NCBI GenBank assembly: GCA_019137255.1
Contig: WPDH01000121.1
Location: 62,001 to 126,000 of the forward strand
DNA length: 64,000 bases
Source of the DNA: Corinectria fuckeliana
Taxonomy: Eukaryota; Ascomycota; Sordariomycetes; Hypocreales; Nectriaceae
Direction of reading: 5' to 3'
The notes beneath the pieces are model-generated. The model had not been told where the DNA came from and made no database searches. It worked only from the letters and a program-made list of their open reading frames with translations. Positions 33,255 to 44,790 of this stretch are shown piece by piece. Each line of letters begins with the position of its first letter. Positions within the stretch are counted from its first letter, which is position 1. A program made the translations under genes and the position numbers.

Positions 33255-34780
33255 GGTGGTGGAGTCACTAGAGCGTGGGGTCAGTGAGGTTTACTTGCTC
33301 TTCGGGCCTGGAGGCGTCACAGAATACAGCTTGATAAAGGAAGTTGACGGAGACAGAATTGAGATGGAGAGGGTCGAGCCGCGAGCAGAGAAGCGAGCTG
33401 GGGCCAAGTGCCTTCCCCACGGGGTGATGAACGTCAGTTAGAACGGACTTGGGCCGATGGAGACTGGCTCCACCCCGGAGCCCCGAAAGCTAGAGAGGCA
33501 AGTACGGGCGACGACAACTAAGTATTTGGCCGCCTCCATCTCTCGTCGCAAGCGTGAAGCCGTGGCGTTTGGGGACGAGTGAGTGGGTGCTAGATGGACC
33601 ATCAAACTGGGTCTAATGGCTATGTCTGGCTAGTGAGCCACTGCTCACTGGAGCCGGCGTTCACGCCACGCTCTCGCCCTTGTATCCAACCAACCAGCTC
33701 TCCTTACAGCCCGTTCTCCCCCATCTATGGAGGTACGAATAGGGAGTAATCCGAGCATTGCCCCGCGCATTCAAATCCAAAGATGCGGGGCTGTCATATG
33801 CAAACGGACCTACCTAGATACGTACGTAGTCGGATTGTACCTTTGCGAAGACCCATCTGGCTTATTCCTTTGACCGGGTTAGATGCGCACGTACTTCATA
33901 AAAATATCCGTTAATCAAGCATGATGCTGACCATGTGTCATGTAACATCTAAATCCCCCCCGCTCCTGAGTCGAGCACACTGTCATCGAGCGGTGATAAG
34001 TTGCTCGCGAGTTTAATCCCGATTTCACTCCACCATCGCCTCCACTGACGGAGTGCCCGGCCTAGGAGCAAGTGGCCCCGCATGCAATGCTGGTGTAGCT
34101 CTTCACTGTTTCACTGAGCTCCATTCGACATCGACCTTTATTGGCCCATGGAAGACCAAACTTCCAGGGCCTTGACAGGGCTGCGGCTTGTTGGCTTGTT
34201 GGTTTGCCGGCTTCGTTACTGTGCATACATTCGGCTCCTACTAGCCCGAAGCCTGAATGTGTGCCACCCCGGACTTGATGCCGAGGAGCTAGATTGAGTA
34301 CATACATACATAGGCTAAGCAAGCAAGGTTATACCCGTCTCACCAACCATCGCCTTTGACTGCGCAACTACCCCGCAACCCAAGTTTCCCAGCCTGCAGT
34401 TGACTAGAACTCGCCTCGTGCCTGGGTCCAGTCTTCTCCACACCCAATGCCATGCTCGAGCTAACAAGACACTATCACCTTCGCCTAACATGAGTCGTGC
34501 TGGTTTGCAGGGCCCAGCAGCGTCTTACTGTCACAGACTCCGAGCGTCGCATTCATTTTGGTCTGTAGCAAACAGGAAAGCTCCGCCATCTCCCAACCTG
34601 CAAACCGTGGGAAGACTTGACTGCGCACTAATGGGTATACATACAGCTTGGCGCGCAACAATTCGCGGCACGTCGGCACCTCGCACTGGGCACCCAGCGC
34701 CCGCCACTGGCAACTCCGCCTGCAAAGAAGATGCCATCGCTCCTCCGCCCCTCCTTGTTTCCCCGTGTCCGATGTAACTC
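33255..34780. other. Intergenic region between regulator and BVMO relic
   Basis: About 1.5 kb. It includes the regulator's promoter at the left. Several TACGTACGTAG/ACATACATACAT short repeats occur (33818-33830, 34297-34312). The plus-strand frame at 34400-34777 shows no protein features and is rejected. Confidence 0.5.
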
Positions 34781-36665
34781 TCAGTCGACGTTCCAGTCGT
34801 GATCTCCGTCTCGGACGTACGTGCTCAGCCCCTCGACGCTTTGGGTCGTGCTGGCCTTGACCTGTCCGTTGCCCAGGAATGCAAATCGGTTCTTGAAGTG
34901 GTATCCTATGTCGTAGTCTTCGTAACGCGGCTCCTTGATCGACTTGAGGAAATGGATAGTCCGTGCAATGTGCGGTGACTTACGCAGCCTGGCCAAAGAT
35001 ATATTCGGTTGTTTTGCTTCCCGTCCTTGAACCAACTGCGAAATTCCTCTTGGAAAACTGTCTTCTTATGGATCTCGTCGAAATGGGCGTAGATATCGTC
35101 CAAAACATCCTGCTTCACGCTGACTGAGCGGATGTTCTCGTGCTGACTCATCCTCATCACTTTAATGGAATATTCGATTGTCGTCTCGATCGACGGCAGG
35201 AGTGTCCCTGACGACTATGTTGCTCTGGGGCCCTATTGTCCATTGTTAGCGAGGAAGACGCAAAGAATTGCTACCACCACCATCCCCACCGTCCCCACTC
35301 GCACTTCAACGCCGCTAACGACTAAAAGGAAGAATAAATAGACATACAACAATGGTGAAGTAGTTGGGAAATCTTGGCGCAGACACACCGAGATACAAGT
35401 TGACGGACTCTCCCAATCCTCGTCTAGAGACTTCCCACTGCCGTTGATGAGTTTGAATGCTGGTCGGAAGGCAACCCTGAACCCTGTCGCGCACGCAAGG
35501 ATATCGATCTTGTGCGTCTCTCCGTCCTCGGTAACGATGCCCTCGGGGACGATCTTCTTGATTCCACTGAAGACGGGCTCGACGTTGGATGACGCGAGAA
35601 CTTCCAAGTAACCATCGCCGGGAGAGATGCGTCTGCCACCGGGCGACCATTTGGGAATAATAAACTCCTTGAGCTTTTCGGTCCCAGGGCCGATGCGGCG
35701 CTCCATCTCTTCAGTAATTGACTTTCGGAACATGTTGGACGTGTCTGAGCCTTGAAGAACATGGCGAACAGCGAGTTGATTTCGGCTTCAATACCCTTTC
35801 GAAACTTGAGATGGTACTCTGCATCGTCGCGGAATCTTTGCTTTTCCTCCTCGGTAAAGGTATGCGGACGTAGCCCAGGTTTTTCACCTGGGTCTTCTTT
35901 CAGAGACTCGAGCGTCGAGTTTCCGAAGGGGGGTGAGACCCACGTCGGAGATCTCATGAATACCTTCATGTCTTTTACAACCTTTTGCAGGGCTGGGACA
36001 ATCTGCACGCTCGTCGAGCCGGTTCCGATCACACCAATGGACTTTCCCTCAAAGTTCAACTGAATGGTCCCAGGACGTCGAATGCATCTTTAGGCCAGCG
36101 AAGTCATGGAGGCCGTCAATCTCGGGCACACCCAGTTGTTAATGGTTCCAGTGCCGTTCACCAACACGTGACACCAGTCTTGCCATGTTCCCTTAGTGAC
36201 CTGATCCTCCAGAGTGAGGCTCCAGAGGCCCTTCTCCTAGTCCCATCGCCCCTCGACGACCTTGGTGCAGAGTTGAAATGTGGCCTTGGACAACTGGCTT
36301 CGAAGACATACATCGCAAGCAACGCCAGGGTAGGTGTTTTCCAGCCATGTGCCACCAAAGTGATGTTTCTTCTCGAAGACGGTCAACTCCCAGCTGTCTG
36401 GCACCATCTGCCTTCCCATCTTATAGCCTAGACAAAGGCCCGAGGCACCAGCTCCGATACATGCGACTCGTAGCTTGGTGGGCTTAGAGTGATATTGATC
36501 GATGACTTGATATGAAGTCTTGCTAGAGATGACTGGGGGGTAGTGGAAGTCGTTGGAGGGGCCTTTGATGGGAGCTTTGACGACTTTCGGCATGGGATGA
36601 CCATTAGTCGCCACCTTGGTCGCAGTCATACCATGAAATACATCTTCAGCTGCGTGTGGTGCCAT
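34781..36665 (-). pseudogene. Broken Baeyer-Villiger monooxygenase (flavin monooxygenase)
   Basis: An intact gene of this family oxidises ketones to esters or lactones with FAD, NADPH and O2. From an ATG at 36665 the sequence reads through the FAD motif GAGASGLCLGYKM and FGGTWLENTYPGVACD. It then has lost about 45 residues that normally follow (PSH to the KYDL region). A TAG lies at 36237-36239 inside TKVVEGRWD-EKGLW. Frameshifts occur near 36126 (in NNW-PEIDG), 36060 (before NFEGKSIGVIGTGSTSVQ, the second Rossmann motif), 35750 and 35410. After an intron the tail continues (VKQDVLDDIYAHFDEIHKK, SWFKDGKQNNRIYLWPG, EPRYEDYDIGYHFKNRFAFLGNGQV) with more stops. About six lesions plus the internal deletion make it non-functional. 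Its relatives include the intact BVMO at 39710-41611, but the two are clearly different paralogues. Confidence 0.85.
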
Positions 36666-37448
36666 TTTTATACTGATCCTTGAGGTAGGAGAGGGAACCA
36701 CGATGATAGATAAAGTTGACCAAGTCTTTCTTGGAACAGCAGGGTCTCCTTACTACGTATAGCAGTCACAGAGGCGCTTAGATTGGAGAAGGGGCTAGAC
36801 GATACAGCGATGGCATGATCAATTGCATGTCTCGGAATGGATTTGATAGCTAAGCTAGCGAGTGAGGTTGTCCTGGAGCAAAAGAGCATGTTGGTACCCG
36901 AGAAGTCTACGCACAAAAGGCTCGGGCCGTACACGCTCTGGCGAGCTTTCGAGAGGGCCTTGTTAGTTCTGGAAGAAAGGGATACACATTTCCTGGCCTT
37001 CCTGTTTCGGGGCCGCATGGACGCCACGGGGCCTGCATGGCACGATGCGGGGGAACACGAGCGTGTTGACAGCTTGGCTCTAGACGTAGCTTTGGGGATA
37101 GTAAGAAAAAGCTACCCAAGTCTATGTAGTAAGCATGCATGATGGGGTAAGCTACAGCAGTCACAATTGTCCAGGTTGATTGGCCCCCAACGGCAACTTC
37201 AACTCCGCCACTCGCAGCTTTTTCGTATGATGTAAATAGAGTTGACTGCGGCAGAGCTTAGATCCTCACTATGCCAAACATGTTATCCGGTGTTCTGGGA
37301 TGCGGGGTCCACGCCCATCGTGGCGGGACTATCGAAGGGACTAATGACTCCTATATCCCATTACCTCGCCGCTCTCGTCTTCCTTTTTGCCATCCCGTCC
37401 CATAGTTGATCTGCACTTGAAACTGCCGGTCGAGATTAAGCTCGAACC
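36666..37448. other. Intergenic region between divergent cluster genes
   Basis: This 0.8-kb gap separates the starts of the BVMO relic (minus) and the PRISE-type reductase (plus) and should hold both promoters. No gene is seen; short frames on both strands have no motif. Confidence 0.5.
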
Positions 37449-38748
37449 ATGTCTTCAAATCACGCGCTGGTCTTTGGTATTGCTCCCCTTTTTGCCTGTT
37501 CCGGGGAGTCGCGTTTGGGCTGACATCTTCCCCAGGTGCCAGTGGCATTACTGGCTGGGCCATCACCAACCTCATTCTCAGCGGATATCCGACGCCCGAG
37601 ACTTTTGCATCCGTCACGGCGCTCACCAACAGACCTTTGGCAGCCGGAGAAGCCCAGTGGCCCTCCTCTCCCAAACTTCAGATCGTCAGCGGCATCGACA
37701 TTCTGACGCCCAAGGGCCAATCGGGACTCCAGGAGGAACTCGGGTCCAAGGTGGAACACATGAGCAAAGTCACCCATGTCTATTTCTTCGGTAGGCGACG
37801 GCTTGACCATGTTTTTTTATCCAGAGTAGCGTTACTGACAAAACAATAGCGTATATCATGGATGCGGACCCAGCCAAGGAGGTTTCCATCAACGTGGAGC
37901 TATTGTCGAGGGCCGTCCGGGCCGTCGAGATGCTGGCGCCCAACCTCAAGTTTGTAGTTCTCCCGACCGGCACAAAAGCATACGGCGTACATCTTCTCGA
38001 CGATTTTCCATTCAAGAGCGACCTCCCGTTGAAGGAGTCTCTGCCAAGAATCCTCGAGCCCCACGCCTCCCAAATGTTTTACTACAGCCAATGTGATGAG
38101 TTGGCCGCATTGTCAAAGGAGAAGGAATGGACATGGTGCGATGTGATACCTGACGTGATTGTTGGCTTTGTCCCCAACAACAACATTTATTGCCTAGCAC
38201 AGGCGCTCGGCCTCTATCTTTCCCTCTACGCCGAAATTAACGGCAAGGACAGCGGAGTCCCGTTCCCAGGCACAGGAAAGTCCTGGAAGATCCTCAGCAA
38301 TGACAGCAGCCAGGACATTGTGGCCAAGATCGCCATCTACGCTTCCCTACACCCCGAACGGTCAAGCGGGCAACGATACAACGCCGCAGACAACTCCACG
38401 GCCTCGTCGTGGAGCCTAAAATGGCCCATCATTTGCGAGTACTTTGGCCTCAAGGGGGTTGGGCCACCTGAGGGCGGGTCTGGCCCGCAACCGGCGCAGT
38501 ATCTAGCAGATCATGCCGAGCAGTGGAAGGAGGTGGAGAAGAGATACGGACTAGTGGCGGGCCGTGTCGGGAACGAACGAAGTTCCGGCGGATTTCCTTA
38601 CTTTATTATGACCCTGTTCAACTTCGATAGGCATCTCGACATGTCTCAGGCACACGAGATGTGGGGAGAGGCGAAGGAGGAGGTTGACACAGAAGCAGCA
38701 TGGTGGACGGCGTTTGATCGATTCCGTAAAGCCAAAATTATTCCATAG
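37449..38748 (+). CDS. PRISE/SirQ-like NAD(P)-dependent reductase (atypical SDR)
   Basis: Exons 37449-37476, 37536-37790 and 37850-38748 give 393 residues. The first codons MSSNHALVFG join across a 59-nt intron to ASGITGWA, forming the glycine-rich NADP motif of the PRISE type (progesterone 5-beta-reductase and iridoid synthase family). Later features are the VTHVYFFAYI segment, KFVVLPTGTKAYGVHL, and FYYSQCDELA, where PRISE enzymes carry an N-F-Y-Y active-site motif; here it reads M-F-Y-Y. The C-terminal part (NFDRHLDMSQAHEMWGE, FDRFRKAKIIP) is typical of fungal members such as SirQ. The family usually reduces conjugated C=C-C=O. The gene is intact while most neighbours are broken. It starts 784 bases from the divergent BVMO relic. 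Confidence 0.85.
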
Positions 38749-39310
38749 ACTCCAGTTTACCGTACAGTCTGAACGAGTCTCCTTGCTTATTTTATTTTTA
38801 TTTTTATGAAAGCACAGCTAAGATGCGTATTGCCTACGGAACCGTGACTAGATGCGGTAGAGCAAGGCCTCTCTAGTGGGCGACGAAGCCCTAGACGCGA
38901 TGCACTGTCACAGCACGTGTGAGTATCGGTCTAGGGGTTCCTCAGTCTACATGTATGTTTTTGCTCTCGTCGATCTCATTTTCATTATCCCTCCCCCCGC
39001 AAAGTAGCCCCCCCACGAGCCGGCCGTTTGCCCCGGCTATTAATTAACCCCCGCCTACCTCCACTACAAAATAACTCCTAACGATGCGGAACTCGGCGAT
39101 GTCAGTGGCTGCGCCACTAAAAGAGAGTCCCTTAACCTGCCTTACGTGCTTACCTACATACTCCCCTTTCCATCTATTCGGCTGCCACTGCATCTGCCAG
39201 GTACTGTCTTGACTCTTCCTTTCCACAGCTAGCATCTAGAAGCAGCTACTCTCGGGCCACCTGCTCTGCTTTACCCCAACAACTGTTCTGGTGCCGGGAA
39301 TATCTCCATC
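38749..39310. other. Intergenic region
   Basis: This 0.56-kb gap holds the 3' end of the reductase gene with a TTTATTTTTATTTTTATG run at 38791-38808 and a C-rich stretch near 38992-39015. No gene is seen. Confidence 0.55.
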
Positions 39311-39650
39311 ATGTCGCCCAGTTCCAGTGTAAACAATGTTGTTCTCGATGGTCCAGCGTTCAGCCACCTACCCCGATCGGTCAAGGCCAAGCTTCGACCC
39401 ATCGCTATCGAGAAGACTCAGTCAGGCCGTCCATGACTGGGTCGAAAACGAGTGCATTCCACGAGAGTCCGTCATGGCTGCACAGCTTGATGCTAAGAGA
39501 TGGGCAACACCGCCCCTCATGAACGAACTACGTGCCCTGGCCAAGGAACGCGGTCTCTTCAACCTCTTCAACAAAATGGGTTTACAAGCTCGTTTTCTCA
39601 AATATGAGCCTGATGCTTCTTTTTTTCAATCTGAAAACTATCTGACATGG
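39311..39650 (+). pseudogene. N-terminal stub of an acyl-CoA dehydrogenase
   Basis: From the ATG at 39311 the frame runs MSPSSSVNNVVLDGPAFSHLP and then shifts. In the next frame (to about 39580) it reads RLSQAVHDWVENECIPRE, then AQLDAKRWATPPLMNELRALAKERGLFNLF, which is the N-terminal helical domain of the fungal long acyl-CoA dehydrogenase family (FVEEECIP, PP-I-EELK-KARKLGLWNLF pattern). After this point similarity stops and the remaining two thirds of the gene, including the FAD and active-site regions, are absent. The stub ends within about 100 bases of the stop codon of the minus-strand BVMO. A deletion therefore removed most of the gene. Whether the short frame is expressed is doubtful. 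Confidence 0.7.
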
Positions 39651-39709
39651 GATCCCAAGGTGTCCAACACTGGGTTCGTTACAACTCCGATGCTAACTGC
39701 CCAATATTG

Positions 39710-41611
39710 CTAGAGCCTGGATGTCTGTCTTGATTGGGGAGACCCCTCCGAAGGTCCACTAGACCAGCTCACCATATCTCGCTTCCCGTTAAGCGTGCCG
39801 CTCTTGCTGATGAGCTTACGACGACCAGCAGTGCTCAACGGCGCATCATCGTCCGATTCCCGAATATAGTACGCCAAGTCCGCCGTAGGATCAAGTTCAC
39901 ACCTTGAGTAGCCATTGCCAAGGTAGGAAAATCGGTTTCCGGCGTATTTGATCTCCAGGTCATCAAAACGAACATCTCGCATGCACTCGACGTAGTGGAG
40001 AGTTGAGCCGGGCCAGAGAGCAAGAATTGGGCCGTCGGCACGACTCTTATACCAGGATCGGCACGAGTCTGCCCAAACAGTCTGATTCATGAACCAGTCC
40101 TTGTACTGGATGAAGTCTTTGACAGCCTCCCGCTTCGGAGCAAACTGGAAAATGTTGCTAGTCTGGTAACGGTCAATGACCTTGCACATCCAGTCGGCTT
40201 GGGCCTCAATTGCGGAAAGAACAGGGCCGTTGCCGATGGGACAGTTGGGCCCCAAGAAGATGAGATAGTTGGGAAAGTCAGCAGCAGCAACACCAAGGTA
40301 AGACTCGGGATCACCAGCCCATTTTTCCTGCAAGTTGTCGCCCTCGGGATTGATGACCGGAAATCGTGGCTTGAATGTGGTGTCAAATCCAGTGGCACAA
40401 ATGAGGACATCGACCGGGTACTCCTGACCACTGTCACAGAGACAGCCCTTCTCTGTGGCGGAACTGATCTCCCCGTATACCACCTCGACATTCGGCTTCG
40501 TCAATGACTCGAGATAGTTGACTCCTGGCGTCAGTCTGCGACAGCCCACGCTCCACTGCGGGATCAACCTATCCTCAAGGTAGGCGTTGCCCAGCTTCTG
40601 CTTCATTTGCTGTATCATGTAGGCGTGGGTGTCTTGGCTCACCTGGTTGCCCTTGAGGAAAATCCCAAACTGCCCATTGAGGCCAGTCTCGATTCCCTTG
40701 CGATACTCTGTCAGGGCACCTGGCTTGTTGACGAATTCGTCCCGCTCCCCCTGAGTGAATTGATGTTGTTCCAATCCCTGGACAGGGGAAACCCAAGTGG
40801 GTTCTCGGATGAAGGTCGTCACCTTGCTACACTTTTCGCGGATGGCTGGGAGAACCTGGATACCAGAAGAGCTTGGACGTGTTAGCACAATCTGTGGTAA
40901 GGACCATTATCAAAGGGAGAAAGCATACCCGTTTCCAATGAGGCCTACATGCTTCCCTTCAAGAGAAACAGAGTCATCCCAGTTCGCGGTGTGGAGTAGC
41001 TTTCCCTTGTACCGGTCCAGGCCGGGGATCGCAGGCCATTTCCAGTTGTTGAGAATACCACTGGCATTGACTAGAATATCACAGTGGTCGCTTATGACTG
41101 TGCCGCTAATAACGTCTTTGACGTTGACGTCGTAGCCGCCTGTGCTGTTGTTCCAGTAGGCACCAACGACTTGGTGTTGTGTCTTGATAAACCGTTTCAG
41201 ATCGTATTTGTTTGCGAAGTTGTCGAAGTATTCAAAGATCTCATTTGCAGGGGGATACACAGCAGACCAATCTAGCTTTGGCTCAAAGCTCCACGTGTAA
41301 TTGTGGGAGGGGACGTCGCAGGCGCAGCTTTGGAACAGTCAGGCTTGAAACGTGCATCGAATGAACGAGGAGGCTTACCCTGGGTATTTGTTCTCATACC
41401 ACGTGCCAGCTACCTCAGGGTTCTTCTCATAAACCTGCAAGCTGAAGTTCTCAAAGTGTTTTTGGAGTTTGTATGCCATCAACAGGCCCGAAGCACCAGC
41501 ACCAACGCAAATAATGCGCATATGTCTTTCTGCGTGGATTGGATTGACAAGCCGCCTGCTGGCGTCAAGTTCTCCAGGGTTGGCTGCGCCAGCGAGAGAC
41601 AGTTCTAACAT
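39710..41611 (-). CDS. Baeyer-Villiger monooxygenase (FAD/NADPH), intact
   Basis: Exons 41611-41379, 41327-40929 and 40871-39710 give 597 residues, the normal size. The first Rossmann motif is VGAGASGLLMAYK at residues 36-48, followed by VAGTWYENKYPG then CACDVPSHNY across intron 1. The BVMO signature FxGxxxHxxxW appears as YKGKLLHTANWDD (Tyr for Phe in the first position). The second, NADPH-binding motif GLIGNGSSGIQ spans intron 2 at about residue 211. ILVNASGILNNWKWP and VLICATGFDTTFKPRFP are further family landmarks, and the C-terminus has YKSRADGPILALWPGSTLHYVE and FSYLGNGYSR. Introns are 51 and 57 nt. It converts a ketone to an ester or lactone; the substrate is unknown. It is one of only two open enzyme genes in the cluster core. 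Confidence 0.93.
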
Positions 41612-42313
41612 TGTGGCAGGTAGGTGAAATAACCTAGAATGAAAGTGTTCTAATGTAGCGTTGGGAAAGAGGGAGACAGGCCACGGGCAGTGAGAGGGAT
41701 CCCCTCTTAAAGGTCATCTGGAAGACTACAACTACCATTACCATGTGAGCAGCAATCGGGTATGTAAATTGTACTAGGGTAATACTACCCATCAGTGCCG
41801 GTGAGCCTACGGCTAACTTGCCTGCGGAATCAACGCTACCCCTGGCAGGATTTTATGATGCAATGGGCCTCGTCAAGGGTCAAGGATAGAGGAAGCAAGG
41901 GACGAGTCAGGCATGAAGTCGAGAAGGAGGGACCCATGACTCGAGGTAGTATGGGGAGTATGGGGAGTGTGGGGAATGGGGAGAAGACGGGAAAGCTCAG
42001 CCGTCGAGTCGGTGCCTCACTCCCTGGTCTAGGACTATCTCGGAGCAATGATTCAGCTCACCAAGACGAATACGACTAATCGGATCGGCCAGAGCTCCAA
42101 ATAGAGCAGACCCCCACCCCGTGGTCAACCTAAAACCGTAGACCAGTTATTGTTAGTTGGGAGCTGGAGTCTTTTCACGTGCGAATGCGGAGGAATTATG
42201 TATCTGCGCCTAGAATTTGTGGTGACTCTCAGCATTTACGTAGTGATCCAACATTGCGCCAACCAGATGCAGTTGCTGACGGCTGTCTGTACAATTGAAC
42301 AGGTAACTCCTTA
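41612..42313. other. Promoter region of the intact BVMO
   Basis: This 0.7-kb gap holds the BVMO promoter and the 3' side of the ligase relic. A G-run array at 41953-41981 is listed separately. No gene is seen. Confidence 0.55.
41953..41981 (+). other. Potential G-quadruplex motif
   Basis: Four runs of four G (41953, 41962, 41971, 41978) are separated by loops of 5, 5 and 3 bases, which meets the usual G4 rule. It lies 342 bases upstream of the BVMO start codon, on the strand opposite to the coding strand. Confidence 0.6.
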
Positions 42314-44161
42314 TCACAGTCTTGCCTTCGCCGTCTCGACCCGGGTCTCTATCTCGACTGCATCCCTCCTCGACCAGTCTTTCATGACCTTGCGTTGGAT
42401 TTTGCCACTTGCTAGTTTAGGCACACTTTCGATAAAAACAACTCCCCCCACGAGCCGCTTGTGCTTGGTAACCCGTTGGGAGATCCAGTCTTGGACATCC
42501 TGAGGTGTGATCTTGCCCCTAGAAGATTCTTGTATAACCACGTAGGCTCGCAGCCATTCGTCACCTTTTCTGTCCAATATGTCAACAAGGATGTTTGTTA
42601 AGTTGGGTGAAGGGGGAGGAAAGGACATTCTTACAGGGTGATGCCAACTACAGCTGCATCAGCGACATGTTCGTTCTCCAAGAGGGTCGCCTCCAGCTCT
42701 GCAGGGGCCACCTGGAGTCCGTTGACTTTGATGAGTTCCTAGGAAGACGTCAAAATCTAATTAGATGCCGAGGAGCCGGTATAATGCACGAACCTTTTTG
42801 CGATCCACGATCCAAAAGAAGCCATCTTCGTTTTGAACCGCGATATCGCCCGTTTTCAGGTATCCGTCGCTGTCAAAACTCTCCCTAGTCGCCTCATCGC
42901 TTTTCCAATACCTCATGCAAATGTTAGGGCCCCTGATGAAGATCTCTCCTGGTTGCCCAACCGCGACTTCGCGCTCTTCGTCATCGACGAGCTTGCATTC
43001 GCAGTTGGGGTCAAGCTTTCCAACAGACCCCGTGTCGTCTTGAATACCTCCAGGTACATGCAGCGCGCCACATGTCACTTCAGTCATCCCCCAACCTTGA
43101 TTGATCTGCATTTGGAACCGTCTTTGACACTCATTCTGAAGCTCTCGGGAAAGCGGGGCTGCATAACACGTCCTTGACACTGGAAATGTCGTACCTAGCT
43201 GTCTCTGGCCGTTTAGACGGCATGACAAGGATGGGTGGTGCGATTTGCAGACTGGTAATTCGGTACTTTCCGACGACGAAGAGAAAGTCCTCAGATCGGA
43301 ACTCAGTCATGATATATATCAGAACATTGAGCTTGATGGCCATCAGAATGGTGTACGTCTGTCCATACGCATGATACAGTGGCAGGAACCCAACCCATCT
43401 CTCCTTTGGTCGAGAGTCAAACGGGTACGGCTTGTGGGCGTACCGCATGAAAACAGTCTGCTCAACGTTGGCAATGAGGTTGTAATGAGAGACGCAGACG
43501 CCCTTGGGAAGACCTGTCGTCCCAGAGCTGTAGTTGATCGTCGCGATGGTGCTTGCTGAATCTCGCGGGCTCAGCTCAGGCCACATCCAGGCAATCCCCT
43601 GCTCTGGAGTTCCAATCATGGCTCTCCAGTCTCTAATGCCGTGTCGAGCAGGCGCTTCGGAGTCAGGAGTCAGAGAATTGAAAGATGCGGTCCTTCGAGA
43701 GGTCAGCCTGGGCTGCAGCCTTTAAGATCGGTTCGAGAATCTTCGGGTGGACCAAAATCTCCTTGGCAGTTGTGTTTTTTATCTGATGAACAAATTCTGA
43801 AGGCGTTTGTCAGTCATGCTCAGCGCGAATTTGAACAGCACTTACCTGGGATCGTATATGCTGCGTTGGCACCACTGAATATGTAGCCTGCCCCAACAAT
43901 GCCCAGAAAGGCAACAGGGACAAATATGGAGTTTGGGGAACATATCATCACGACGTCTCCCTTCTCGATGCCCAGCTGTTCCAAGCCGTAGCCAAGTCGT
44001 CTCACCCACTAGAGAAGTTGTTTCGGGGAGAGATTGTTCTCGGGGTCCTTGCTATCCAGCCATAGTGGCTCCTCTGAAGACTGCGCACCTCCAAACAGAT
44101 AACTGAGGACGTTTTTCTGGGGGATGTCGAGGACCGGATACGGTGACGAGACAGGCATTAT
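42314..44161 (-). pseudogene. Acyl-CoA/aryl-CoA ligase (4CL-like, AMP-binding) with few lesions
   Basis: From ATG 44161 (MPVSSPYPVLDIPQKN) the sequence covers a whole 4-coumarate-CoA-ligase-like enzyme: IFSGANAAYTIPG, P-loop YSSGTTGLPKGV, PLYHAYGQ, INQGWGMTE, SDGYLKTGDIAV, IVDRKK then ELIKVNGLQVAPAELE across an intron, and the C-terminal catalytic-lysine segment PKLASGKIQRK. Such enzymes adenylate a carboxylic acid and load CoA. Three lesions break it. There is a TAG at 44009-44011 in KQLL-WVRRLG, where Q is usual. An exact 7-bp tandem duplication (GGAGTCA twice, 43659-43672) shifts the frame after FQFSDS, and a short deletion near 43161 removes the G-A pair in VLCGAAPLSRE. Introns near 43845, 42750 and 42600 look normal. 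Most of the gene is still recognisable, so inactivation appears recent. Confidence 0.85.
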
Positions 44162-44790
44162 GACAGCTGAGAATGAAAAGGAGTCTTCGCAGCCTGCAGT
44201 GAATAGCAATAAGAATACGCGAGAATCAACGAAGATAGCAAAAAGGGCACAACTGTGAAACCACGTCTGCAACTAGGGAAAGCTATAAGCTAGACCCTTC
44301 ACCATTTACCCTAGCCTTGGACCTAGACCTGGCTGTCACGGCCCGAGGCCCCGAGGGACTGCTTGGCATTACGCAGCAAAAACGCATTGCAGGGCGCTAG
44401 TCACTATGATGAGGAAACATGCTGTTCTACGAAAGATCGCCCGGGTCTATCTAACTTGATTGAATAGACGGAGTCCCCTAACCGGGGCGGGTAGTGCGGT
44501 ACTCCCGATCCCGGGTCCGCCATTTCCCCCGCAGAACTCCCCGATTCCCGCGGCTATTAGATCAAGGAGCCGTTAACCCTGGCCAGTTTTGTTTCCGTCT
44601 GAACTTCTAGGGTCACTGTCTATTGAACAACTAATATTGGCTGGCACGTCTACGTGGCTTGCTGAGCATCTGTGACCATTCTCAATAAACGTATAATGTT
44701 TGTAGCCACTTCTCCGACTTCGCTACAAACTCACTCGGAGAGCTTCCACTTGGCCAATACATTTACTCCGTCGTACATTTCGCCGTCACC
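44162..44790. other. Divergent promoter region of ligase and SDR relics
   Basis: This 0.63-kb gap separates the start codons of two cluster genes on opposite strands. No gene is seen. Two palindromic CCCGGG/CCCGATCCCGGG-like stretches occur near 44440-44515. Confidence 0.5.

Noticed and set aside
34400..34777. 125-codon plus-strand frame
   Set aside because: It sits in the gap before the BVMO relic and has no motif or splice context.
44440..44520. CCCGGG palindromes as a regulator operator
   Set aside because: GC-rich palindromes of this size are too common to call without comparative data.
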